A DNA stretch of 64,000 bases, taken from Ottelia alismoides (Eukaryota; Streptophyta; Magnoliopsida; Alismatales; Hydrocharitaceae). Both the position numbers and the translations under genes were made by a program. Under the pieces are notes generated by a model, which had not been told where the DNA came from, ran no database searches, and saw only the letters and a program-made list of their open reading frames with translations. Shown piece by piece: positions 33,634 through 46,123 of the stretch (its first letter is position 1; each line of letters opens with the position of its first letter). The stretch lies in contig JAZKJV010010758.1 of NCBI GenBank assembly GCA_037367405.1, positions 372,001-436,000 on the forward strand, read 5' to 3'.

Positions 33634-36238
33634 TAAAGGATATGAGGAGATCCTTAAGCGCATCACGGAAGCGTGAGGATCACATTGTATGCAATCGGGT
33701 GCGACTAGTTGTATAAGATGCTCGAGGCAGCAGAAATTAAAACAATTTCATGTGACGAAACCACATGATCCAAGAACACTTCTCGGATCATTTCGTCTAA
33801 ACCACAAATACATAATAGGATTACCTCTTGAAGCATGGTTGCGATCGAGTCTCTAAATGAAGAGACCTCATGTCTCAAGTCCGATCCAACGGAGGAGACG
33901 CTTGCGAGCGTATTGATAGAACACGTGCTTCTCGCAATCCATGTTAATGATCTAAGTGGCGAATCCACTGATCTCGATACACGAGATCCGACATCTTCTT
34001 CACGAGCGAGACGCATCAAAGAATATGGAGATCCACGAGCAAACGATCAGGCATCATAACGACGATGCTGCAACGATGGAGAATCGCTCTAGGAAATCCA
34101 TGGTGGATGGCCACATGAGAGAAGGAGAGGGATGGCATGTAGAGAGAAAGAGAGAGAGAGCCTTGTGTTTCTCATTAGCATATGAAGAGCAAGGGGTGCC
34201 CTTCTATTTATAATATTTTGGGATCCATGGATCTCAATCCATGGGAAACACAAATCCAATGGCTCACTTTGATTTGTGTTTCTTTTACTGGACAAGATTT
34301 GTTGGTAAAAAAACCAAAAACAATTAATTTAATTTAGATTAAATATATATTTAAAAATAAATATGAATAATTCCAAATTAAATAAATCTACCATACATGT
34401 AGATATTTGGATGGATATTTGACTAATCTTGAAAATCTCATGCAATCTTGGAAATCTCATGCATTCTTGTGAGATTGCATTATTCCTTGGAAATCTCCAT
34501 GATTTTACAACAACACTTGCTGTAAATAATTCAACAACAATAATTCATAATTATTTTGTGAATATTTCAATATTGCCATTTGAAAATTGTGAATCTCGTT
34601 CACAACCCAAAATAAAATGTAAATTACATTTTCAATTTAATCTTCAATGTGAATCCAATTCACATTAACATTTAATTAACAAATGTAAATTACAAATAGC
34701 TCTCTCTTATATATCATAAATCACGTTTATAAAATATATGATTAATATTATTAGTGTTATCCACATTATTCATATCTATGATAATTAAATCACATTTAAT
34801 CATATTGGATCTCTATTCTCATATGCCAAATAATATGAATCACATTCACATTATTGAAATCTTTAATAATCAAATCATATTAATTATCTAAGATAACTCT
34901 CCTTATAATATGAATCAAATTCATATTATTCATGATAATTAAATCACATTTAATTATCTCTTTTTCTTAATGCTCTGATATATATATCCACAATGAAATG
35001 ATCCTGAATTCTTTCTAGGATAATGCGCTTTCTCCACTGATACTTGGAGATAAGGACACGATGATTGTATTGTTCCACATATAGTGACTTGGATATTAAG
35101 ATCACATCTTAAATCCAGATCTAGGGACTCCCATAGATGCTTGATTAAATCAAGACCGCAAATCTGATCTTCTCATTACATTTGAATCACATTCAGATTA
35201 ATATCCAACATTTGGACCAGGATCAGATTACTTCTCAACTGAAAGGAGTCACTAAAATCCAGACCCGTTTCATCAGTCCCTAGGAATGGATGCATTTTGG
35301 TTATACAATCGTTTATGATCACATCACCCTTAGGAATTCCTAATACATGTACATCCTGCATACTGGAAGATCCAGAATAATCTCAAATTATAAGATCAAT
35401 TTGACACTATCTTCTTCAAGGATTTTCATTAATTTTCTTATTCGATCATTGGGAGTCGGCATCGATCATATACTTTCAAAAAGCAAATATCATACCCAGG
35501 TGTTGATCATATACTTTCCAAAAGTATATATCAAACCTTACAAATTCAGTCATGCTTACAAAATGAGATGATCACACACGGAATTTGATTCTTCCCAATA
35601 TCTCATGAGTGAGCTCATGTCTTCCAGTCCAAGAAATGAACCTATATGATTCCTTTGAGAGATCATATTACTCATATGCCCTTGCATGCTCACCAACGTG
35701 CTGGTGTATAGATCTTGATTAGGTCATTAACCTATATGGTCTGTCGAATGTACACACTCAGACATATAGTAACACATATGTCTCCGATCAGAGGATGCAT
35801 GCCTATATCGTGACAGCATACGTCATAGGACTTTGGTTAATCTCGATCTCAGTAAGTCAACTCTTTGACCTAACTTCTTTAACACCTCTGAATTTCTATT
35901 CATATGCAAAGGACCTGCATCAAGAGGTCGGTTAGATATCAGCCTTCAGAAAAGGATAGCCATCTCCTTCCGAGGCTGGATATCATCTCTTAATAATCAT
36001 TTGACGGTTCATGATGAATCCTCAATCTAACTCTTTAGATATTTATTGTAGCATCAGCCTCTTTGATTCAATAATAGAATCAGCAGCTGTATGATTATCA
36101 AGATGGCCACGGTACATAATCCTAATTGTACTAAGGGACCTATTATGTAAATTAGTTATTCTTCATTTCAGATCAGGGAATGATATTAGCAATAACATTT
36201 ATGACATAATGGCTCACTATGGGCTCGCATGTCCAACA
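33634..36238 (-). mobile_element. K 5' LTR
   Basis: It aligns over its whole length with 24563-27151. The inner edge reads TAAAGG where the partner reads TGAAGG, so the terminal TG is lost here. The outer edge GTCCAACA is intact. Most differences seen between the copies are C/T or G/A. Confidence 0.88.
34205..34214 (-). promoter_or_regulatory. TATA box of the K promoter
   Basis: The minus strand reads ATTATAAATA then GAAGGGC. The same site is kept in the 3' LTR. Transcription would start some 30 bases further on, near 34175. Confidence 0.62.
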
Positions 36239-36465
36239 TGTTTCGCACGAAACGTGAATGATATAATAGAGGGATATAGTTATGAAAATCTACGAAAGCA
36301 TTTTTCAAAAAAAATAAAAAAAATACGAAAAAAATCGGGGCAGGGGGAGCCAAGTTAGCTCCCCCCAAGGGGCAGCCCCATTAATACGCATACACACAAA
36401 CAACATACACACACAGAGAGACCTTACAGATGAGGTGAGCCCTTAATCACAGCCGGTAGATGTTA
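36239..36465. other. Right flank of K with a small GC hairpin
   Basis: GGGGGAGC (36343-36350) and GCTCCCCC (36358-36365) form an 8-bp stem inside a G-rich then C-rich patch. No gene is seen. Confidence 0.4.
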
Positions 36466-36670
36466 ATCCGACAATCAGTAACTTCCGTATTGCCATCTGT
36501 AAGTGAATGCATAAGTAATTTACGTATTCTCATCGGTAACACTTTATATCAGTAATATGGAACACATATGTAACATTCATATTGCCATCAATAACACTTT
36601 ATATTAGTAATACTAAATGCATGAGTAACTTTCATATTGCCATGAGTAACTTTGAATCAGTTGTAAGTAA
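36466..36670. repeat. Tandem repeat of about 60 bp, 3-4 copies
   Basis: The blocks CATATTGCCAT, AGTAAC and ATCAGTAAT recur in the same order three times or more, with one copy at about 36471-36530 and clearer ones at 36550-36665. Copies differ at many positions. Confidence 0.65.
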
Positions 36671-38031
36671 AGGAAGTAATTTAATTGTAACTTTATATAA
36701 GTAACTAGAGCTATGATATTATTTATTGAAACTTCGATATATATTTCTGAAGATTGGATATGTATTACCTACTAACGCTTGTATTTTTTATTACTGAAGC
36801 TGCTCGAGATGAAATGGGTTAATCTCATCTCTAGTGGGCATGAGGTCCATTGGATAAAAATGATATATACATAATTTTGTATGTATGTAAGAATTGCACC
36901 TAACTGAATTTTTCATATAAAACATATTATTCAAACTAAAAAAAGACATTCACTGAAGTGCCCTTATCTGGCAACTAGTCGTTCAGGTTATTGTCAATTG
37001 GTCATGAATTTTTTTACAATAATTAATAAAAGAATGGTATTAAAGATGATGGATTAAATGGGATTAATAAGATATTATGTTAGAAGGTGACCCAAAGGTG
37101 GACCATTTCTTATCAATTATAAATAGTATATGGGTTTAATCAAGCATTTGATGTGGTGTGCATAGATTCATCATATATATTGAATGGCTGAAAACACCAA
37201 ATTTAAGCATATTCCATACAATGTATCAATTACTAATCATGATAGAATTTCCAATCACATAAAATTAATAATAGTACGGAAAAAATTTAAAGGTAGAAAC
37301 CCTTAATGCGAGGGAAAATCATGAGATTAATGGCAACCCAAAACTTGAGAATAGTGTAGAGTTACGGATCATGAAAAACCAAACAATATGGTATAGGAGA
37401 AAGATTATCAAGCTGGAAATCATGCTATCAAACTATCAGGATGTCTAATATTAACTGATTCAAAAGATCAACTTAGAATTAGAAGTACACTTCTTGACAG
37501 ATTTTAGGAGAGTGAGAAGAAGAAAGACCCGCTTTGATATTAGAAGTTGCCCGTCTCCATTGACTATTATGAAGATATCTCTTGAAACTTTGCTACAATA
37601 TCCATAGATCATCTCTCTTCTTCCTCTCTCTCTCTCTCTCTTTGTTAATTTCTTTCTCATCTTATGAGAATATGTACTGTCTAATTTTGGTATGCACTGC
37701 TTTATAGCCTACATAGACTCTTTAATCAATAAAAAAATCTCTCATGTAAATTAGGACATTACTATCAATCAATCAATAGAATCTCATCAATGTGGAAAGA
37801 ATAAGGAAAATCTCAACGATAAGGAAATAACGAAGAGAAAATAATCAATCAATCAAGGAGATCATGTGATTCATCAATCAATTTCTTATTTAATTATTGC
37901 AAAACAAATATTTGAATGATGTAAATTCAAATATCCATTAGGATCATGATTGGTCAAATTGGGATAAACTCCCATAGGGAGGGAGAACTTACCTAACAAA
38001 TCCCGCATTCACCAACAATAACGACTTTAAA
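36671..38031. other. Unassigned AT-rich sequence, probably the leader of D
   Basis: No gene is recognised. A CT microsatellite and an ACCAACAATAACGAC stretch (38011-38025) occur in the order seen near the primer sites of E1 and E2, which suggests an old minus-strand leader. A true primer site cannot be read. Confidence 0.35.
37623..37641. repeat. CT microsatellite
   Basis: About eight CT units, in the position of the leader CT tract of E1 and E2. Confidence 0.8.
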
Positions 38032-40335
38032 TGATATTCTAAAACTATCAAGTTGTAGTGCCCCATCAAGATTGTTAATAAAACAATGTTTATTAAGACA
38101 TTTAATACTTACATGGTTAGTGTATCATGTTTCAAACACAAGGAGACAACTCCCTCAGGAGGTGAACGAAATACACCCTTGGTTTTATGTTCAAGTGTTG
38201 GTGCTTGTTTATGTATTTTACATTCTTTGATATATTTCTACTTTTTGTTTTAGTTTTGAATATTTAATTCTAAGTTACTTTTTTTATTTGCATTTTATAT
38301 AATAAATAAAAGAAAAAAATGGTTTAATATATGGATATATTTAAATAAGAAAAGGGAAAATAATGTTTTAAAACAGAAGAGATAAAGATAAAAAATATAT
38401 AAATATTATGCTTTTGTGGTTTTTGTATATTGCAAATGTTTTTGGATATTTTTCAAGAAAATAAAATATGAAATAGAATTAAATAGAATGAAAAAATAGA
38501 AAATAGAAAAATAAGGAACTCAACTTAAAAATATAGTTTTTGTGTCAAAAATGTGGAATAAAATTCAGTAAGTATTTTCCTTGTAAAATGGGCTCAGACG
38601 AAGTTGATAAACTTTTCAAAAAGATTTCAAATTGATTTTATATGAATTGTTGTGACATTTCAAATGTCTTTTGATGCTCTTTTTATTTTGAAAGGTAGAT
38701 ATAATATCTCTAAGAGTTTTTTGTGAATATGATGTCTATTAAATAAAGGGCATCTACCCCATTTTTATATTTTTTTGACATAAAATGAATTAACTAAAAA
38801 AATACTTGTGCAACATGAAATCATTTTTTTCCGCAGATGAGACAATGAAATAAAAGTCTGATAGAAATCCTTCATGTAGTGTAATATAAGATTTCTAATA
38901 CATATCTTTAGAAATAGAAAATATAATAAATTGCTTCTTAAATAAATAAACATGCAAACTCTTGTAATAATTTCATTGGAGACAAATGATATTAGTTTTT
39001 TATGAAACTTGAGTTATAGTTAGGTATAAATGAAGTCTACAATAAATCCAAAAATAGGTCAAAGATATCCGATATACAATTAGTTCTGAATTAAACAAGC
39101 ATAAATAATGCTCTGACTTCAATAATTTATGTTTAAATAATGTCTTGCAATAACTATTGAAATTTTAATACATTGTACATCTTCAAGTCCACACTATAAC
39201 AAAATTAAGATTACACTAGTGGAGCACACACAAATGACCTGTAAGGGTTCGAACTCACGGGCACAAATGTGACTATTTAAGAGATTTTAAAATCTACATG
39301 GTGGTTTTTTGTGTGACTCTCAAAAGGAATTGGTCTATGGTCATAACTTTCTCGCGGGTGCCACATGTTGCATCGAGTTATGGAGGATGAAGGGATTGAG
39401 GTGTACTTCGAGAACCTGAGGGGGTTCTATGAAATTTCACCATCATGTGAGGAACGTAAATGAGGGGCCTGGTGCTTTTGCAACTGAAATGGGATCATGC
39501 ACCATATATGGTACCACATGGCTTTCTTGGCGGGCAAAAGGTTTGTGAGAAGCTCCTTCTCTTCCATGCACAGCGACTTCAAGACTGGTCTCCAGCAGAG
39601 TCCTCTTCCCTTCTATGTGATCCTTTTCCACTGATGAAGAAACAATAACCTTCACAAGGTAATGGTGATGAATTTTGATTGTGGAGAAAGCTACTGAGAT
39701 GGCTGGTATCGCTGGGCGAGGGGAGCTAGTCAGAGGTAGAGCTTCTAAAAAGAGCTTCGAGCGAAGTCTGATCATTGTCATCACTAAAGCCTACATCAGT
39801 TAGAAGAACAGTATCCAAGCATGCAAGGCTCTAACAGAGGTGGAATGGATGGACATCGAAGCGAGAATTGCTTAGCCCTAATTGGGTCCATCGCTTCATT
39901 AAAGGAAAGAACAAGTCAGGGTGAAATGAGAAGTGAAGATCATGGCTAAATCGATCAAGTATCACATGTGGATTAGGACTGAATAATGAAGACATTGGAG
40001 TGATTTGATAAGAGAAATTAAGTATAAAAGAGTGTGAATAAATCAGAGAAACGATGCATAAAAAACGATATGATGACTTACCTTGAAATGGAATGGATTG
40101 ATGAAGCAATTGAGAATGAATCTTTGCTTGACTGGAGATTGAAGGACTCCAAGAATCATCTCTTAACAATGGTGGCTCTCGTAGAAGCTCGAGAAGTACC
40201 TAAGGGACATGTAACTTGGCCAACACAACAAAGGATCTCATTGGAGCTTGATCTCTATTGTGGAGTGACCTCACTTGGGCTCTCTATCACAAAATGAGTG
40301 AGAAGCTTGGAGGTTGGCTTGTAAAATGGTGGAGG
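38032..40335 (-). mobile_element. D: decayed Athila-like LTR, cut by element A
   Basis: The start TGATATTC lies where an LTR should begin after the leader-like stretch. GGAGACAACTCCCTCAGGAG (38145-38164) recalls the GGGAGGCGGCTGTCTCC block near the same end of the B LTR. An AT-rich block and then a GC-richer block (39240-40330) with GGGTGCCACATG follow in the usual order. It ends at 40335 where the LTR of A begins, so its second half would lie beyond A. The evidence is mainly order and short blocks. Confidence 0.42.
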
Positions 40336-43300
40336 TTATAAATCTAACATTTCACCACCTTTATTCATTCATTTTAACCTTTAATCCCTAGTTAAATGCA
40401 TGTAAATATCATTAATTTATACAAAATAATACTCAATAATTGACTATCAAATTCTGTATAAATGCATGTATTTATTTAAAAAAATAAAGGAAATAAAAGA
40501 AAAAGAATGGAAGTGTTAAAGACACTGGATGACCCCAGACCCCGAGACCAAGCCAATATTGACTTAGAAACAAGGAATAAAGTAGGGGGAGATAGGAGAT
40601 CCAATTGTACAGAAAATACAACAAAATCCTAATTTAATTCATCAATAAATAACCTTTTGTACCCTATTTTATTATTATTTTTATACACCTCAAATAATAA
40701 AACCCTCAACATAAATATTGTACATATTAAACATAGAAAAATACAAAATAAATTGCACACAAAAATAATACATAGTGTAACAAGGACATACAGATCAAAA
40801 GTCCACAAACAAAACTTCACGAACCAATATCTCATCCAAATGAACTCAAAATTCACCAAACTCATCTTCATCATTCATGGAATTAAATTATCTATATAAT
40901 GATGGCGGTTACATTAAGTTTGGAGTTATGATGCAAAAGCCGATTTTCGGGTCCCTATTGTGCTTTGTGCATGTGTATAAATAATCAAATATTCATTCCT
41001 TACTTTTCTATTCTTTTTGTATTTTAATATACTTGTAAATATTATATAAAATACATTAATAACATAAACACAAAATAAAAGCATAAATAATACATTAAAA
41101 TAAATAGGTATTAAAATATATTGGCATACTATACCTATAACATATATTGCCCTATTTATTTAAGTACATAAATAGAAACAGAAAAATAAAATAAAAATAT
41201 GTTAATATGTTTTTAAATATACTGTAAATATATAAAATATATGTATCTAATAAAAAATACATAATTGAAAATAAAAATAAAATATCTCAAATATGGGTAA
41301 ATATATCCATGTATATACATGTTAATATTAACAACTAATAAGTAATATTGTAAAAATAAAAAAATATCGATAAAATTGTACAAAAAATAAGAAGCATTTT
41401 TATTTTGACTTTTATATAAAAATTATTTTTTTATTTCTTTTTTATTTAATGATGGATTTATTCCATGTTATTTCTTGATTGGTCCATGTGGATCAATCAA
41501 GGTTCGTCTTATGTTGACCGGCGATCAATTGTACAACCTACCATGCTTCCTGTGTTAGACTCACCAACACCCATCCCTTCTCCATTTTTTGGAGATCAAC
41601 CACTGCTCTATACAACTTTATTTCTTAACCAACATTGCACCCCGACCTTACTCCACACCATACCATCTGATCGTCCAATCGATCACCCAAATCCCTACCA
41701 TCTCGTGATCAAATCTCGCCCAACCATTGTTTATAAATAAACCCATCTTGCTATTTTGTGCTTTTGATCCCATTTTCCCCTCGTAACCCCAAGAGGATAC
41801 ACCTGAAGTGAGCTCATAGTGACAGCTCAAGCTTATAGGCCTTGTCGATACGGATGAGAGACGAAGGAAGGACATTCAGGTGTTGCTAGAGCTTCCCCGG
41901 CGATGCATTTCTGCTCCTTGAATTATTGTCAGGTAGAGCTGATAGTTAGGCTTTATTTTCATATTTAAATTCAACATTATAGTTTAGTTTTTAATTCCTA
42001 CAAGTGGTGCGTAATTTAGTTTAATTTTAAGATCTTTGTAAGATGGAGCTTCAAGCTCCAGCTCTGATTCGTCGTACATCTCCCCCTATCCTAACTTCAC
42101 AGCCAACTCATCATCTTCTCCTTTCATTTCTCCAATAAAGCCCCATCATTTCCACACTGATCCTACAAGGATCAAGCCTGACCGAGCTCCTCTGCCACCC
42201 CTCGACGGAACTCCATCGCTCTTCACCTCTATTTAGCAGCAATTTCATATCCGCGTCTAGTCGACTTGCCTCGATCCCCCAAAGATTTTTGTGCACGATT
42301 CAGGCATTGAAAGGACACCTAGAGATGAATCATAGTCCATCTTGAAGCTCCATGTGTCCAAGAACCAAGAAGATTTTCTAGGTTCCTAACGCTAGGACTC
42401 GAATCCCATAGAAGGCATCTGTAGGTGTGGTGTACAATTGCGAAGCCTCTAAACTCATCGGAAAGGAGGAATCACTCTATATAGGGAGATTGGGCTGAAC
42501 AAAGCAAGCCCAAGAGATTGTTCTTGTGTGCTCTTGCAAGCCCCTTAGCAGCCGTTGGATGAAGTGCTCGGCCTAGATCTAAACTGGACTGTAGATCAAA
42601 GCCAGACCATTACGCATCTTGAGCTGCTGGATCAACTTAAGTGAGAACACATGGAATGTTCAGGTGGTTTGATAACACGATCTTGGGTAAATATCTAAGT
42701 AGCCCTTCCAACTTTTCATATTTATGATTAAGTTATGTAAATATTAAGTGTAGTTTAAAAACTTGTGTATAAATTTGCAAGGACCCCATAAACTTTCCTA
42801 GTACCACGCGAGGTGCTATGATTTTTGCAACCTAGCCCCTATAGGTTTATTTAAGTTTAGTCCTAAAACTTGTATATGTAGTATCATAATTTGGGAGAAA
42901 ATTGTATGCAAGCACTTGTTCTTTGTTTTAATATACATATGTTAGGCTTATATTTTATCTTATGCATTTTTATTTTCATTAAATAGATCCTATATGTTTT
43001 CAATGTTTGGAAAAACATGGAAGATGCTTGATACATTGCTTGTACACACCCATAATTTTATTTGACATTTTATTGTATTTTACTATTTTCTAAAATTTTA
43101 AAAAAAGGGGATTTTATTCTCTATTTGTCTTAAAAAATCCAAAAAATTATAATACCAACTCTAAAGTTCCAAAAAAATACTTAGTATATTATTATATCTT
43201 CTATCTTTAGACTAAAAATCACTAAAAGATATAAAAAGGAAATCTTAAAAATCGTAAAAACCAAATAACACTATAAAAATAAATAAAAATTCCTTCATAA

Positions 43301-44107
43301 TAAAAAAATAGTTTTCCATCCTATACTTTTCTTTATATTATATACTACATATTAAAAATAGTTTTAGGAAATTTTGATCCCACTATATCTGTTTAAAACC
43401 CCAAAACATTCGACCTCTTTATTTTCTAACTATTTTGATATATTAAACACCTTATATTAAAAATTATATTTTTTTTAAATTCCACAATTAGAGAAAATGT
43501 AAAAAACACAAAAATACATTATTTAGCAACTTTTGAGTTTATTTAATATTTTAAACTTTCAAAAAAGGATTGTTTTCCTACGTATACATATATATTTATT
43601 ATATAATCTATATATTATTTATAATATTTATCATATCATTATTTATATATGTATAAATATATTTTATCTTAAAAATTTAAAAAGAAATTAAAAATTTGCA
43701 AAATTAAAAAGAAAACAAAAATATAAAAAATATAACAATAAACCAATAAAAATCCCTAAAAATTATATGTAATTAAAAATTGACAAAAAATTAGACAATT
43801 ATAGAAAATACAAAAATTATTATTATTGTTTATTATTATTTAATTATTATACCTATCCGTTATTTTATCTCAGTGGTTCGAACCCTACACTTGCTAAATG
43901 TACGAACATTTTTTAATGTATAATAAATTTCACTCCGTATTTTATTCGATATTTTACATATAATGGGTTTGTTATTTGTCCGATTTGCATTAATTGGGTT
44001 CCGAGTGCACTTAGAGCGGTCGCTCCAACGATTGTCGGATCTAACTTGTAGGACATTGCAGTCCCTCCAAGATCGAACGTTAGGAATACCGATCCTTGCG
44101 ATCAACA
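40336..44107 (+). mobile_element. A 5' LTR (3.8 kb)
   Basis: The start TTATAAATCTAACATTTCA matches the E1 LTR start (TGATGAATCTACATTTCA, read on its strand). CCTAGTTAAATGCATG follows at the right distance. The right edge GATCAACA stands three bases from the primer site. TTGGAGTTATGATGCAAAAG near 40920 and a GC-richer block (41460-42660) match the family layout. Confidence 0.78.
41730..41739 (+). promoter_or_regulatory. Candidate TATA box of the A LTR promoter
   Basis: TTTATAAATA followed by AACCC, inside the GC-richer block of the LTR. Confidence 0.45.
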
Positions 44108-44110
44108 AAA

Positions 44111-44130
44111 TGGCACCTTTGACGGGGATC
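44111..44130 (+). promoter_or_regulatory. A primer binding site, tRNA-Asp
   Basis: TGGCACCTTTGACGGGGATC agrees at 17 of 20 bases with the complement of the plant tRNA-Asp 3' end (TGGCGCCGTTGCCGGGGATC). It is the best-kept primer site of the Athila-like elements here. Confidence 0.85.
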
Positions 44131-46123
44131 AACAATTAGTATATGACACTTGTACATATTGTCTGCATTATATTTTGCTTTAATTCCTTTATAAATAATT
44201 ATTTATCTATGCTAATCCATTCTTCTGTTGAATTTGTTACGAGGGCCCATTACGTGAGGACAGTCTTCTAGCAGATTGAGGTAGCCATGTAGAGCAGAGA
44301 TCAACCTTCTTTGTTGAGTAGGTAGGAGAGAGCAACGGAGATGACTGAGGATGAGAGAAGCGCAAAGGCATTAACAATAGTTTTTATATTTGTGAGAGTA
44401 CACAAATGAAAAGCGGGTTGCCTACAACATTATTAATTTATAATTGTATAGGGACACTAGGACATTCAGATACTCCTGACCCTATTTTACCAAGTATATG
44501 TTCACTTGGTGACCTGCTCGGTTTTCTTCACAATTTCCATCACTTTCTCACTTTTATTCTCCTTATTTTTCTCATTATTTCTATTTTTCTCGCGATTTCA
44601 GTATTTTGCCTTCTTTTTATTTGTTTTATGTAAATCAGCTATTAGATTTTGATATTGCTTGGTCAAATATATAGGTCCAAATCCCTAATATCTGCATGCA
44701 CATCTACTCTCTAATATGTTTGGCTAAACATCTACTACATGCTATCAGTATTTCTTGTTGAGGGCATATTTAAATTCCTGTCTTGCATCCTGCATGGAGT
44801 TATTTGGGAACTATTGTATGTCTTCTTACTGAGCATACATCATTCGTCACAGTGATGAGTTCTCCACCATAGTTTCACTTGAACGGCTTTTCTTCTATCT
44901 TCCCTGGTTTTGGCTGACTCTGGTTTAAAAGAAAATCTTTAAAAATTATTAGGTGATTTATTTTGAAAAAACTCAAAAAAGTGAAAATTCAAAAATTTAA
45001 ACAAGGGGGACTGCTAATCATACTTTGACCCTAAATAAAATTCGTAAGGGACTCCATTATATTGGTTTTATAAAGGCTACGTTTTTTCCAGAAACACCCT
45101 AGAAAGAGTGAGGCACAACTCTAGGACAAAGGGCCAAAATCCCAGCTCAGGTACTACCTTGTTGTTAACTAGATTCACGAAGTATTGGAACTTCTATCCG
45201 TGTGTGTGAGAGTAGGGTTGAGTATGCTTGGATGCTTGGCTTGAGGTACTGAGCATAGGGAAACTACAATGGCAGGTCCCTATGTCATCGTACTACGATC
45301 GGGTACACCGCAAGGGGGAAGTATTGATCTCTCCTATCAGCTTCCTCCTTTACTCTTTGGCTGAGTAGTGGATCCAGACCCAATAACAAGGATTCTTTTA
45401 AGAAGTACATGCTACATGATACAAAGGAAGTGGGAAGTACAAGATACTTTTTTGGAAGTACTCACTCACTGATAGGGCTAGCCTCTAAGGACAAGTAAAA
45501 TAAAAAGATAAAAATAGCCAAACTCTTACGGCTTCACTGGTGTGAGTTGGTGAACCCAATGCTTTGTGTTTTTTTGGATCTATTTTTCGGTCGAAGATCA
45601 ATCCCGTGCATTTGAACCTTTTTATTTACATATGTTTGTATTCCTCTTTTTTTTTCTAACTTTGAGCTTTCTTTTTTTCATCTTCTAATTATTTCATCAT
45701 ATTGTTTATCTCCATGTTCCATACTCCTCATCTATTACTCTTCTATTCGAAGACGTCGACTCAAGGATGGTTTAGTTGGGACGCTTTGACACCCTCATCA
45801 ATTCCATGTATTTGACATCTTCTCGAGGTGATTCATAAGAGCCTGATTCAGACTTTGTAAACCACTCTCTAGACTCCTCATCTTTTCATTCTCCAATAAA
45901 TCGGGATCACTCTTGTTACGACATTTGCCCCTTGTGGATAGAGATTGATTTCACTTTATATCAAGTAATCCATTCATATTTGTCTAGAATTTACCTCAAT
46001 ACCTGACTCATCTCTTCATCTAGTTCCCAAGATTGTCAGTCTGATCGTGATGAATTTGAGTGTGCAGATAAAGAGCCAGACCTGGTCCCCATTAATATCA
46101 ATTCCTCTTAGTCTGATTTAGAA
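44131..46123 (+). other. A untranslated leader
   Basis: 2.0 kb with no gene. Its length is close to that of E1 (2.2 kb). A GA-rich patch lies near 44326-44375. Open frames such as 44406-44633 have no counterpart in E1. Confidence 0.55.

Larger units (their letters stand above)
24563..36238 (-). mobile_element. K: complete Ty1/copia element with 2.6-kb LTRs
   Basis: Two direct repeats, 24563-27151 and 33634-36238, bracket an interior with copia-type integrase and reverse transcriptase on the minus strand. The interior starts with an initiator-Met primer site at 33631 and ends with the polypurine stretch AGTGGGAGAT at the other LTR. ATGTT occurs on both sides (24558-24562 and 36238-36242) as a likely 5-bp target duplication, overlapping the last LTR base by one. 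In one 250-base stretch the LTRs differ at about 29 places by my hand count, so it is an old insertion. A Mutator-like element (27439-28562) was inserted later. All genes are broken. Confidence 0.9.

Noticed and set aside
39240..39265. GGTTCGAACTC stretch like a tRNA B box, as in tRNA genes or SINEs
   Set aside because: No A box at the right distance, no cloverleaf and no SINE tail.
43861..43890. GTGGTTCGAACCC stretch like a tRNA arm
   Set aside because: It lies in the LTR of A at a place where related LTRs have similar sequence, and no tRNA fold surrounds it.
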